From: Microbacterium sp.
GTDB lineage: Bacteria > Actinomycetota > Actinomycetes > Actinomycetales > Microbacteriaceae
DNA: 64,000 nucleotides
NCBI RefSeq assembly: GCF_031179285.1
Contig: NZ_JAPSHY010000015.1
Location: forward strand, 1-64,000
Reading direction: 5' to 3'
Shown here one piece after another: positions 1 to 8,020 of this stretch (the stretch's first letter is position 1; each line of letters begins with the position of its first letter). Position numbers and translations under genes: made by a program. A model generated the notes under the pieces. The model was not told the origin of the DNA. It worked only from the letters and a program-made list of their open reading frames with translations, and ran no database searches.

Positions 1-14
1 ACTAAGGAAGAACA

Positions 15-269
15 ATGGCTGGAAAGTCGAGCGGCGACCGCCGCAAGCCGCGGAAGGGTGGCAAGCCCACCGCTCCCGCGAAGTCGATCCGGGTCGGAGT
101 CATCGATTACAAGGATGTCGCCACCCTCCGCAAGTTCGTCTCGGAACGCGGCAAGATCCGCGCCCGTCGTATCACCGGTGTGTCGGTGCAGGAGCAGCGT
201 CTGATCGCCACGGCGATCAAGAACGCGCGCGAGATGGCTCTCCTGCCCTACGCTGGCGCCGGCCGGTAA
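15..269 (+). CDS. rpsR: 30S ribosomal protein S18
   Basis: Small-subunit ribosomal protein that binds 16S rRNA next to S6 on the platform. The 84-residue product has a basic N-terminus and the conserved core with IDYKD near residue 31 and the RRITG stretch near residue 51. This is the usual bacterial S18 length. An AAGGAAG ribosome-binding site lies at 4-10, four bases before the ATG. The gene is followed after 11 bases by rplI. The expected upstream partners rpsF and ssb would lie outside the window. Identification is certain from sequence and synteny. Confidence 0.98.
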   Translation: MAGKSSGDRRKPRKGGKPTAPAKSIRVGVIDYKDVATLRKFVSERGKIRARRITGVSVQEQRLIATAIKNAREMALLPYAGAGR

Positions 270-280
270 GGGGTATCGAG

Positions 281-733
281 ATGGCAAAGCTGATTCTCAC
301 GAACGAAGTCGCCGGGCTGGGTAGCGCCGGAGACGTGATCGAGGTCAAGAACGGGTACGCCCGCAACTACCTCATCCCGCAGGGGTACGCCACGGCGTGG
401 ACCCGCGGTGGCGAAAAGCAGGTCGCATCGATCCAGGCCGCGCGTCAGGCACGCGCCATCCACGATCGCGACGAGGCAGTCTCGCTGAAGAACGCACTCG
501 AGGGCACCAAGGTGCGCCTGGCCGTCAAGGCGGGCTCCGAGGGACGCCTTTTCGGTTCGGTCAAGACCGAGCACGTCGCGGATGCAGTCGCTGCCGCGGG
601 CCTCGGCTCGATCGACAAGCGCAAGGTGCACATCACCGCCCCGATCAAGCAGGTCGGCGACCACGAGGCCACGGTTCGTCTGCACGACGACGTGACCGCC
701 GTGATCACTCTGCAGGTCGTCGCCGCCAAGTAG
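281..733 (+). CDS. rplI: 50S ribosomal protein L9
   Basis: Large-subunit protein that binds 23S rRNA at the base of the L1 stalk. The N-terminal rRNA-binding domain (residues 1-50, with the [14 protein letters not shown] signature) is joined by a long helix to the C-terminal domain that ends in TLQVVAAK. The length of 150 residues is normal. It is co-transcribed with rpsR and ends 13 bases before a strong hairpin, so the operon stops here. Confidence 0.98.
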   Translation: MAKLILTNEVAGLGSAGDVIEVKNGYARNYLIPQGYATAWTRGGEKQVASIQAARQARAIHDRDEAVSLKNALEGTKVRLAVKAGSEGRLFGSVKTEHVADAVAAAGLGSIDKRKVHITAPIKQVGDHEATVRLHDDVTAVITLQVVAAK

Positions 734-746
734 GCGACACCGGTTC

Positions 747-780
747 GAACGCCCTCTGTCCTTCGGGACAGGGGGCGTTC
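747..780 (+). terminator. Terminator hairpin of the rpsR-rplI operon
   Basis: Two 14-base arms (747-760 and 767-780) pair with a single G-T wobble around a CTTCGG loop, starting 13 bases after the rplI stop. There is no clear U-tract, which is common in high-GC actinobacteria. Confidence 0.85.
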
Positions 781-822
781 GGCGTTCAGGCGCGCTGTCG
801 ACCCACGATCAGCGGTAAATTC

Positions 823-885
823 CAGGTTCTGCGGCCTTTTGCGGCCGACATTGGCCGCAGAAGGTGAGATTCACCGCAGAAGGTG
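823..885. repeat. Intergenic inverted plus direct repeat with 19-nt period
   Basis: TTCTGCGGCC (827-836) is an exact inverted repeat of GGCCGCAGAA (853-862). The 12-mer CCGCAGAAGGTG occurs at 855-866 and again at 874-885, exactly 19 bases apart. A near copy in inverted orientation lies at 823-834. The element sits between the rplI terminator and the convergent WYL gene. The 19-nt spacing matches the arrays at 54959-55087 and 55976-56047, to which it may be distantly related (inference). Confidence 0.6.
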
Positions 886-913
886 GCGGCGCGGGCCGCG
901 ATCGGATGCCGCG

Positions 914-1885
914 TCAGCCGCTCCCGGTCGACCCGGCCGCGCGGGCGAAGCGATCGGCGAGCCGCCGCGCCTCCGCGGCCAGCACCGGGGTGTCGGCGAC
1001 GGAGAAGTCGAGGTCGAGCATGCTGAGATGCCGCAACAGGGCCGCCGGATCATCGGAGCCGCTCTCCAGCACGCACGAGTCCGCGTCTCTGACGGTCACG
1101 ACTCCCGCGGCCCTCGGCAGGCGTTGCGAGACCACTGCGGCCGGCGCATGGATGACCACGGTCGCGCGATACTCCCAGGGCGCGGAGGCGACCCCGCGAT
1201 CGACGTGGTCGGCCGCGCCCTCGGCGGGCAGCTCCCGTGGCGTGAACCGCCGGCCGGTGGGCAGCCGAGGAGTCAGCCGGTCGACGCGGAACGTCCGCCA
1301 GTCGTCGCGCTCCAGATCGAAGGCCAGCAGGTACCAGCGTCCGGCCCGAAGAGCGAGCCGATAGGGCTCCACGATCCGGCGCGATTCGGCATCGGAATGA
1401 GTGCGATAGTCGAACCGCAGCTGTACGGCATCGCGGCAGGCCGAGGCGAGGGCGAGGAGCACGCCGGGGTCCACGGCCGGACCGTGTGCGGGCACTGGGA
1501 CCACCGTCGACTGCAGAGTGGTGATGCGGTGTCGCAGGTGCGAGGGCAGCACCTGGTACATCTTCGCGAGAGCCCGGAGGGATGCTTCCTCGAGGTCGGC
1601 GATGGAACCGTCGGCGGCCGCGGTACTCAGCCCGAGCGCCACCGCGATGGCCTCGTCGTCTTCGAGGAGAAGGGGAGGAAGGGCCGCGCCAGCGCCGAGC
1701 TGATAGCCGCCGGCGACACCCGGCGTGCTCTGAATCGGGTAGCCCAGTGCCCGGAGCCGCTCGATGTCGGCGCGGATGGTCCTGGTCGAGACCTCGAGCC
1801 TCTCGGCCAGGGCCCGACCGGTCCAGAACGGCCGCACCTGCAGCAGAGAGAGAATCTGCAGCAGGCGCTCAGAGGTTTTCAACAT
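914..1885 (-). CDS. WYL-domain transcriptional regulator (YafY type)
   Basis: Probable DNA-binding regulator of 323 residues. An N-terminal HTH_11/DeoR-like winged helix (about residues 5-65, LAERLEVSTRTIRADIERL) is followed by a WYL ligand-sensing domain (about residues 140-215, with RWYLLAFD and a following FRVDRL) and a C-terminal WCX-like region. An upstream ATG at 1927 would put the reading frame through a 7-bp inverted repeat at 1907-1925, so the ATG at 1885 is preferred. It is divergent from the epoxide hydrolase and is its likely regulator (inference from arrangement). Confidence 0.85.
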   Translation of the reverse strand: MLKTSERLLQILSLLQVRPFWTGRALAERLEVSTRTIRADIERLRALGYPIQSTPGVAGGYQLGAGAALPPLLLEDDEAIAVALGLSTAAADGSIADLEEASLRALAKMYQVLPSHLRHRITTLQSTVVPVPAHGPAVDPGVLLALASACRDAVQLRFDYRTHSDAESRRIVEPYRLALRAGRWYLLAFDLERDDWRTFRVDRLTPRLPTGRRFTPRELPAEGAADHVDRGVASAPWEYRATVVIHAPAAVVSQRLPRAAGVVTVRDADSCVLESGSDDPAALLRHLSMLDLDFSVADTPVLAAEARRLADRFARAAGSTGSG

Positions 1886-1906
1886 GAGTTCATCGTATTC
1901 CTCATC

Positions 1907-1925
1907 GCGGAAGTGAACCTTCCGC
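1907..1925. promoter_or_regulatory. Candidate operator between WYL regulator and epoxide hydrolase
   Basis: GCGGAAG (1907-1913) and CTTCCGC (1919-1925) form a perfect 7-bp inverted repeat with a 5-base spacer. It lies 22 bases before both divergent starts (1885 on minus, 1947 on plus), where an operator of the WYL regulator would be expected. Confidence 0.5.
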
Positions 1926-1946
1926 AATCGTCTTTACGGTGGTCAC

Positions 1947-3251
1947 ATGACGCACACACCGAACAGCATCCGCACCTTCCGCATCGACATCGCCGAGAGC
2001 GACGTCGACGACCTTCGCCGTCGGATCACCGACGCCCGGTGGCCTCGTGATCTGCCGACCAGCGGGTGGGAACGCGGCATCCCCACCTCCTACCTCCGCC
2101 CGCTCGCCGAATACTGGCGCGACGGCTTCGACTGGCGAGCACACGAGGCGCAGCTGAACCGGCTGCCGCAGTTCGTCACCGATGTCGACGGTCAGCAGAT
2201 CCACTTCGTGCACGTCCGGTCGACCGTGCCCGGGGCGCGGCCGCTGCTGCTGCTGCACGGGTGGCCGAGCTCCTTCGTCGAGTTCGTCGATGTCATCGGA
2301 CCGCTCACCGACCCCGTGAGCCACGGCGGACGCGAGGAGGATGCGATGGACGTCGTGATCCCGTCGATGCCCGGGTTCGGGTTCTCACCGCTCGCGGATG
2401 CCGGGTGGGGCGACCTCTTCCGTGTCGCGGGAGCCATGGCCGAGGTGATGCAGCGACTCGGCTACGAGCGGTTCCTCGCTCAGGGCACCGACGTCGGATC
2501 CGGCGTCGTCGCCATGCTGCCGATGGTGGCGCCGGGCAGGATCATCGCCACGCACGTCAACGGTCCGAGCCCCTTCCCGCTGGGACCTTCGATCGCCACA
2601 GACGACCTCCCGGCCGAGGAACAGGAGCGGGCTGCTCGCTTCAACGCGTTCCGCGAGGACGGCGCCGGGTATCTGCACATCCAGGCGACTCGGCCGCAGA
2701 CGATCGCCTACGGCCTCACCGACTCTCCGGTGGCGCAGCTCGCCTGGATCGCCGAGAAGTTCAAGGAATGGAGCGACCCGGCCGCCGCCCTCCCGGAGGA
2801 TGCCGTCGACATCGATCGCCTGCTGACCACGGTGAGCCTGTACTGGTTCACGCAGTCCGGCTGGTCGTCCGCACACGCCCTGTACGAGGGGATGCAGGTG
2901 TACCGGCAGTTCGCGTCGGGGGCGGGTGCGTCCGGTGACGCCGGTGCCGGCGAGTGGGACATGGGCAGTGACGTCGGCGCGTCGGACGCCGCGGCCGGTG
3001 GCTCCGACACCGCCGCTTCGGACGCCGCCGCCGGTGCGTGGGACGGTGCTGGCGGCGGCTGGGAGGCACCCCCCGCCCCGCCTGCCGCCGCGTCGATCTT
3101 CGCCGCCGACCTGTCGGTGCGATCGGTCGTCGACCCGGCGTCCGCTTTCGAGTCCTGGACCGAACACGACTCCGGCGGCCACTTCCCTGCCATGGAGGCG
3201 CCCGAGCTCCTCGTCGCCGACATGCGGCGATTCTTCGACGGGCGTCGCTGA
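1947..3251 (+). CDS. Epoxide hydrolase family protein (EHN plus alpha/beta hydrolase)
   Basis: Predicted to open epoxides to diols. It has the N-terminal EHN lid domain (about residues 1-95), the oxyanion HGWP motif at residues 104-107, the nucleophilic Asp182 in GTDVGSG, and the catalytic His412 in GGHFPAMEAPE, matching the microsomal/juvenile-hormone epoxide hydrolase family. It is 434 residues, longer than the usual 370-390, because about 60 low-complexity residues rich in Ala, Gly, Asp and Ser are inserted at roughly 323-383, just before the conserved FAADLSVRSVVDP block. The insert is in frame and the catalytic residues remain. The following gene begins two bases after the stop, so they are co-transcribed. 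Confidence 0.9.
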   Translation: MTHTPNSIRTFRIDIAESDVDDLRRRITDARWPRDLPTSGWERGIPTSYLRPLAEYWRDGFDWRAHEAQLNRLPQFVTDVDGQQIHFVHVRSTVPGARPLLLLHGWPSSFVEFVDVIGPLTDPVSHGGREEDAMDVVIPSMPGFGFSPLADAGWGDLFRVAGAMAEVMQRLGYERFLAQGTDVGSGVVAMLPMVAPGRIIATHVNGPSPFPLGPSIATDDLPAEEQERAARFNAFREDGAGYLHIQATRPQTIAYGLTDSPVAQLAWIAEKFKEWSDPAAALPEDAVDIDRLLTTVSLYWFTQSGWSSAHALYEGMQVYRQFASGAGASGDAGAGEWDMGSDVGASDAAAGGSDTAASDAAAGAWDGAGGGWEAPPAPPAAASIFAADLSVRSVVDPASAFESWTEHDSGGHFPAMEAPELLVADMRRFFDGRR

Positions 3252-3253
3252 TC

Positions 3254-4333
3254 ATGGGAGCGCCGCAGCTCACGGATCGGGCGCTGAACCGAGCGCTGCT
3301 CGCCCGGCAGCTGCTCCTCGAGCGTGGCGCGCACGACGTCGTCGACACCGTCCGTCTGCTGGCCGGAATGCAGGGCCAGGCTCCCTTGGCGCCGTACGTG
3401 GGGTTGTGGTCGCGGCTCGACGGCTTCGAGCCGGACGCTCTCGCACAGGCGCTCGAGGAACGTCGGCTGGTGCGGGCGACCCTCATGCGCGGCACCGTTC
3501 ACCTGGTGACGGCAGAGGACGCCCTGCTGCTGCGACCGCTGACCGAACCCGCCATCGAGCGCGGCTTCCGAGGAGGGTTCACGAAGCGTCTGTCGGCCGA
3601 CGAGGAGAACAGGGCGCTCGCACTCGGCCGAGAACTGCTGGCAGCGGCGCCTCGCACTCGTGCGGAGCTGCGCACGCTGTTCCGCGAGAGCTGGCCCGAG
3701 CTCGACCACGACGCGATGGCGTACGCGGTGAGCTATCTGCTGCCGACCGTGCAGCCGACGCCGAGAGGGGTGTGGGGAAAGCCGCAGGGTGCGGCGCAGC
3801 TCGCACTGCTGGATGCCTGGGTCGGCCGGCCGCTCGAGGCTGAGCCGTCCATCGACGAGGTCGTCCTGCGCTACCTCGCGGCATTCGGACCCGCGAGCGT
3901 CAACGACGCGCAGACCTGGTCGGGGTTGACGGGGCTCCGCGAGGTGTTCGAGCGTCTGTCCGGGAAGCTCGAGGTGTTCGTGTCGCAACATGGCGACGTT
4001 CTGTACGACCTTCCGGACGCGCCCCGCCCCGACCCCGAGACTCCGGCGCCGCCACGCTTCCTGCCCGAATACGACAACACGCTCTTCTCGCACCGGGATC
4101 GCCGACGGATCATCGACGGCCCCCGACGCGTGCCGCTGCCACCGGGCTTCGGAGCCCGGGAGGGCACCTTCCTCGTCGACGGCTGTCTTCGGGGGATCTG
4201 GCGTGTGCGGGAAGGGGTGATGCGCATCGAGCCGTACGCCCCCGTCGAGGATGCGACGGCGGGTGCGCTCCTGGTAGAGGGGAAGCGGCTGGCCGGATTC
4301 CTGGACGCACCGGAGGTCTCCCTCCACATGTGA
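3254..4333 (+). CDS. Winged-helix DNA-binding domain-containing protein (HTH_42 family)
   Basis: Protein of 359 residues with the family start LTDRALNRALLARQLLLER, an LLAGMQGQ motif near residue 38 and RGTVHLVTAED near residue 80. This is the arrangement of the YcaQ/AlkZ-like HTH_42 family, some members of which are DNA glycosylases acting on alkylated or cross-linked DNA. Whether this member is a glycosylase cannot be told from the sequence. The ATG lies two bases after the epoxide hydrolase stop, without a clear ribosome-binding site, suggesting translational coupling. Pairing a DNA-repair-like protein with an epoxide-detoxifying enzyme fits a shared role against alkylating epoxides (inference). 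Confidence 0.82.
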   Translation: MGAPQLTDRALNRALLARQLLLERGAHDVVDTVRLLAGMQGQAPLAPYVGLWSRLDGFEPDALAQALEERRLVRATLMRGTVHLVTAEDALLLRPLTEPAIERGFRGGFTKRLSADEENRALALGRELLAAAPRTRAELRTLFRESWPELDHDAMAYAVSYLLPTVQPTPRGVWGKPQGAAQLALLDAWVGRPLEAEPSIDEVVLRYLAAFGPASVNDAQTWSGLTGLREVFERLSGKLEVFVSQHGDVLYDLPDAPRPDPETPAPPRFLPEYDNTLFSHRDRRRIIDGPRRVPLPPGFGAREGTFLVDGCLRGIWRVREGVMRIEPYAPVEDATAGALLVEGKRLAGFLDAPEVSLHM

Positions 4334-4383
4334 GCGGGAGGGCCGGGTAGTCTCGCCGCCGCCCGTTGCCTCCCAAGACACGA

Positions 4384-4416
4384 CGGATGCCCCGAGGCTG
4401 TGCCCCGGGGCATCCG
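4384..4416 (+). terminator. Terminator hairpin after the winged-helix gene
   Basis: CGGATGCCCC (4384-4393) pairs perfectly with GGGGCATCCG (4407-4416) across a 13-base loop, 50 bases after the stop codon. Confidence 0.75.
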
Positions 4417-4761
4417 CTGTTCGCGCATTGCATGAGAACTGACGACGACCACGCGCTCGAAGGCGTCGTGGACGCGTCAGCCGCTCACACAGTGCGCGCC
4501 GACAGGGCGGCTTCTCCTCCCCCGAGGACGCCGCCCTGCCGGAGCTTGATCACGCCGTAGGGCGTGGGGGCAGGACGGAGTCGCTCGAGGCGCCGAGAAG
4601 GCGCGATGAGCCGACGGCATCGACCGTCGAACGTGAGCGGGTGCGCCGCAGAGGGGTGCACGACATGAGTCTCCTGACCGACTGGGTGTCTGGAAGGGTG
4701 CGCGGGCGCGGAAGCGCGCAGCGCTGCATCTGCCGCTCGAGACGAGCGGCGCGACGGTCAG
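4417..4761. other. Non-coding convergent intergenic region
   Basis: No credible reading frame. It contains a hairpin, CAGGGCGGC (4503-4511) with GCCGCCCTG (4530-4538), which could terminate transcription arriving on the minus strand from the secreted-protein gene. Nothing else is recognised. Confidence 0.5.
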
Positions 4762-5796
4762 TCAGTCAGGGGAGACGTCGGTGTCGGCGAGGGGCGAGGG
4801 TGGCAGAGACTCGGTGGTGACGCGGGAGGCCACGGCCGAGGCGTACCGGGAAGGGATGCCGCCGTCGGTGACGCGAGCGGCGGAGGCGCCCCCACCGGAG
4901 CCGGACGGCGAGGAAGACTGGGTGGCGGCGGACCCGGCAGGACCATGGCCGGGGTGCTCGACGGGGGCGGCAGCGTCGGGCGCAGCGGCCATCGCACCGA
5001 CGGCGCCTGCTGCTCGTGAGGTCGTGAGTGCGGCGGTCGCTCGCGGGGAGTCGGCCGCGGCCGCACGCGCGATGTCGGCTGAGTTCGCCGTTCGGTCGTC
5101 GGATGCTGCCGGTTGACCGGGCAGGGGCGACTCGGTGGCGCCCACGCCGGGGCCGTCACCCGGATCGGTCGCAGGACCGGGTGACGGAGTCGGCGAACCG
5201 GGAGTTGCAGGGGTCGAGGGGTCGATGGCGTCGAGAACCGGTGAGACGGTGTCGCCGACCACTCCGCCCACGACACCGACGACCTCGTCGGCGAGGCCGA
5301 GGGTCTCATCGAGGACGCCGGGGACGCCGAGGTCGTCGATCAGGTCGCCGACGACGGGAACGCCGACGACGGCATCCAGAACGGGCGTGGCGATCTGGGT
5401 CACCGGCCCGTTCTGCAGCAGACCGGTCACGGGAGCAGTGACGTTCTCGACCGCGGAGACGGCCGTCTGCACGACCGGTGCCGCGGCAGGGCCCACGACC
5501 GGGACCTGTTGGACTGTCTCGGTCACCGCTGACGCCGCTGCCGGTGCCGCCTGCTGCAGCGGGGCCACAGCCGACGTGACGACCGGGGCGACGACATCGG
5601 TGACGACCGCGGCGACCGGAGTGGTGACCGTCTGGGTCACGTGGGACACGAGTTGGCCGAGGGGATTCTCGTCGGACTCCTCCGCGTGCGCCGCATCGCC
5701 GCCGGCGAAGAGCGTCAGCACCGTCCACGCGAGCACGCCGAAGCCACCCCAGAGGACGCCGGTGCGTAGCCGGTGCCGGGTGGCCTGAGCGGTCAC
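4762..5796 (-). CDS. Secreted Val/Pro/Ala-rich protein of unknown function
   Basis: Product of 344 residues. The GTG at 5796 is chosen because GGAGG lies at 5806-5802, five bases upstream. An N-terminal hydrophobic segment (WGGFGVLAWTVLTLF) followed by GDAAHAEES looks like a signal peptide with an AHA cleavage site. The mature region is rich in Val, Thr, Ala and Pro with repeated short motifs such as PVV and VTxPV, and the C-terminal third is Pro/Ser/Ala low complexity. No catalytic domain or sorting signal is recognised. It is probably exported or wall-associated; the function is unknown. Confidence 0.75.
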   Translation of the reverse strand: MTAQATRHRLRTGVLWGGFGVLAWTVLTLFAGGDAAHAEESDENPLGQLVSHVTQTVTTPVAAVVTDVVAPVVTSAVAPLQQAAPAAASAVTETVQQVPVVGPAAAPVVQTAVSAVENVTAPVTGLLQNGPVTQIATPVLDAVVGVPVVGDLIDDLGVPGVLDETLGLADEVVGVVGGVVGDTVSPVLDAIDPSTPATPGSPTPSPGPATDPGDGPGVGATESPLPGQPAASDDRTANSADIARAAAADSPRATAALTTSRAAGAVGAMAAAPDAAAPVEHPGHGPAGSAATQSSSPSGSGGGASAARVTDGGIPSRYASAVASRVTTESLPPSPLADTDVSPD

Positions 5797-5955
5797 GTTC
5801 ACCTCCCCCTCTGAAGGAAAACGCTGCCGACGCGCGTTGCGCCGACGGGCCGACGATACTCCTCGTGGGGGTCGCTGTCCAGCGGTTCTCGTGCTCACGC
5901 ACGTCCGGCGACACCCGGACGCGCCCGAGACGATTCGCGCTTGACTTTCCCCAGG

Positions 5956-6175
5956 TTCTGCACATCCCCCCTCGCAGCGCGAAACCTTCAATCAAGGATT
6001 GAAGGAGATTCTCATCCACAGGCTGGGGGAACAAGAAAGCCCAGTTGCGGAGGTGAATATGGGTTCACTCCGGATTCCGTCCACGGAGTTATGCACAGCC
6101 GTTCTGCACAGACACTCCGACTTTGTCCGCACGGTTTCCACATGGTTATCCACAGGCGCTGTTGCATGTGGATTG
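5956..6175. promoter_or_regulatory. Cluster of DnaA-box-like 9-mers upstream of dnaB
   Basis: Perfect or near matches to TTWTNCACA occur at 5956-5964 (TTCTGCACA), 6012-6020 (TCATCCACA), 6089-6097 (TTATGCACA), 6102-6110 (TTCTGCACA), 6134-6142 (GTTTCCACA), 6146-6154 (TTATCCACA, the canonical strong box) and, inverted, 6167-6175 (TGTGGATTG). Seven sites in 220 bases of non-coding DNA upstream of dnaB suggest DnaA control of dnaB or a DnaA-titrating site. Confidence 0.6.
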
Positions 6176-6313
6176 CGCCGCTCCTAGCGTGGTCGAGCGA
6201 CCGAATGTCAGGGGCACCTGCTTCGCTGTGTGCATGCCGGCCGATCCGCCGCACATGCACCGCGGTAGCTCGAGTCGGGACTGACAGCAACGGGTCGCAT
6301 TGAAGGGAGCAGT

Positions 6314-7687
6314 GTGTCGATCGCGGACATCTCGGAGGAGCGCCTCGGTGGCAAGCGTCCGCCCGAGCGCGTACCACCGCACGACCTCCTGGCCGAGCAG
6401 AGCGCGCTCGGTGGCATGCTGCTGTCGAAGGATGCCGTCGCCGATGTGATCGAGACCCTCAAAGGTGCTGATTTCTACATCCCTAAGCACGAGCTCATCT
6501 TCGAGGCGATCCTGTCGCTGTACTCGCACGGCGAGCCGACGGACGTCGTCGCCGTCACCGACGAGCTGATCAAGACGGGTGAGCTCGGGCGAGCCGGTGG
6601 CGCCGACTACCTTCACACCCTCACCTCGATCGTCCCGACGGCGGCCAACGCCGGGTACTACGCGGGCATCGTCTCGGAGCGGGCGATCCTGCGTCGCCTG
6701 GTGGATGCCGGAACCCGCATCGTGCAGCTCGGCTACGACGGCCAGGGCGACGCGACGGACATCGTCAACAACGCGCAGGCCGAGATCTACTCCGTCACCG
6801 GATCCGAGACGGCTGAGGACTACGTTCCGCTCACCGTGGCCGTGGATGCCGCCGTCGAGGAGATCGAGGCGGCGAACGGCCGCGACGGGTCGATGACCGG
6901 CATCCCCACCGGCTTCAAAGAGCTCGACGAACTCACCAACGGCCTGCACGGCGGTCAGATGATCGTCGTCGCTGCGCGACCCGCGATGGGAAAGTCGACG
7001 CTCGCCCTCGACTTCGCCCGTGCGGCATCCATCGGACACGACTTCCCGTCGATCTTCTTCTCGCTCGAGATGGGAAAGAGCGAGATCGCGATGAGGCTCC
7101 TCAGCGCCGAGGGCGCGATCCCGCTGCAGAACATGCGAAAGGGCACGCTCGACCCGCGCGATTGGACGACCGTCGCCTCGACCCGCGGCCGAATCAACGA
7201 TGCGCCGCTCTACATCGACGACAGCCCGAACATGACGCTCGTTGAGATCCGCGCGAAGTGCCGTCGGCTCAAGCAGCGTGCGGGTCTGCGGATGGTCATC
7301 ATCGACTACCTGCAGCTGATGACCAGCGGCAAGCGCGTCGAGTCGCGTCAGCAGGAAGTCTCGGAGTTCTCCCGTGCCCTGAAGCTGCTCGCGAAGGAGC
7401 TGCAGGTTCCCGTGATCGCGCTGTCGCAGCTGAACCGAGGACCCGAGCAGCGCACCGACAAGAAGCCCGCGATCAGCGACCTGCGCGAGTCCGGCTCGAT
7501 CGAGCAGGATGCCGACATGGTGATCCTGCTGCACCGCGACTCGGTGTACGACAAGGACGTGCGCCCCGGCGAGGCCGACCTCATCGTGGCCAAGCACCGT
7601 AACGGACCGACGGCGACGCTGACGGTGGCGTTCCAGGGCCACTACTCCCGCTTCCGCGACATGGCGCCGGGCGGCGACTTCGTCTGA
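6314..7687 (+). CDS. dnaB: Replicative DNA helicase DnaB
   Basis: Hexameric 5'-3' helicase of the replication fork, 457 residues. The N-terminal primase-interacting domain (RVPPHDLLAEQSALGGML, about residues 17-120) is followed by the RecA-like domain with Walker A ARPAMGKST near residue 220, DnaB motif H2 (VIIDYLQLM) and LSQLNRGPEQR. There is no intein in the positions where DnaB inteins are usual. The GTG start at 6314 has GGGAG five bases upstream. It sits after a 500-base non-coding region carrying DnaA-box-like sites. Confidence 0.97.
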   Translation: MSIADISEERLGGKRPPERVPPHDLLAEQSALGGMLLSKDAVADVIETLKGADFYIPKHELIFEAILSLYSHGEPTDVVAVTDELIKTGELGRAGGADYLHTLTSIVPTAANAGYYAGIVSERAILRRLVDAGTRIVQLGYDGQGDATDIVNNAQAEIYSVTGSETAEDYVPLTVAVDAAVEEIEAANGRDGSMTGIPTGFKELDELTNGLHGGQMIVVAARPAMGKSTLALDFARAASIGHDFPSIFFSLEMGKSEIAMRLLSAEGAIPLQNMRKGTLDPRDWTTVASTRGRINDAPLYIDDSPNMTLVEIRAKCRRLKQRAGLRMVIIDYLQLMTSGKRVESRQQEVSEFSRALKLLAKELQVPVIALSQLNRGPEQRTDKKPAISDLRESGSIEQDADMVILLHRDSVYDKDVRPGEADLIVAKHRNGPTATLTVAFQGHYSRFRDMAPGGDFV

Positions 7688-8020
7688 GTGTCGCGCCGTA
7701 GGAACTGGGGCGCGAACCTCCGCCGATGAGCCCTCGGGACCGAGAAGTTTCGCTCGAGCTTGGCAAGATCACTGTGACTTGGCAGTGCTGACGCAAGCGA
7801 CCGAGAGGCTCCGGGTGGGCGCCATCGACCCAGCACGTCGTTCTCCTGCGCGAGCAGTCCCTCCAGCAGAGCTGCTGCAGGGTTCTCAGAGACGTGTTGG
7901 TGGTCGGTGGCTGGAAGTCAGATCCCGGCGTGCGGTCGACGGTCGATGTTCTTCTCGGTCGATGCTCCCGCGATGAGGCGCGACAGCATTTCGGCGGTGC
8001 CCGACGTCGTCAGGGTGACG
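7688..8020. other. Intergenic region without a recognisable gene
   Basis: About 330 bases between dnaB and the convergent enolase-superfamily gene. Only short unrelated frames are present. A minus-strand frame near 7920-8020 reads briefly like coding sequence but has no start signal and no family resemblance that I can name. It may hold the remnant of a gene. Confidence 0.4.

Noticed and set aside
741..780. tRNA-like T-arm sequence (GGTTCGAAC)
   Set aside because: The sequence belongs to the terminator hairpin and no cloverleaf can be built around it.
6314..7687. Intein in dnaB
   Set aside because: The helicase is of normal length with contiguous conserved motifs.
7688..8020. A short gene or pseudogene on the minus strand
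   Set aside because: No start signal, no recognisable family and only weak coding character.
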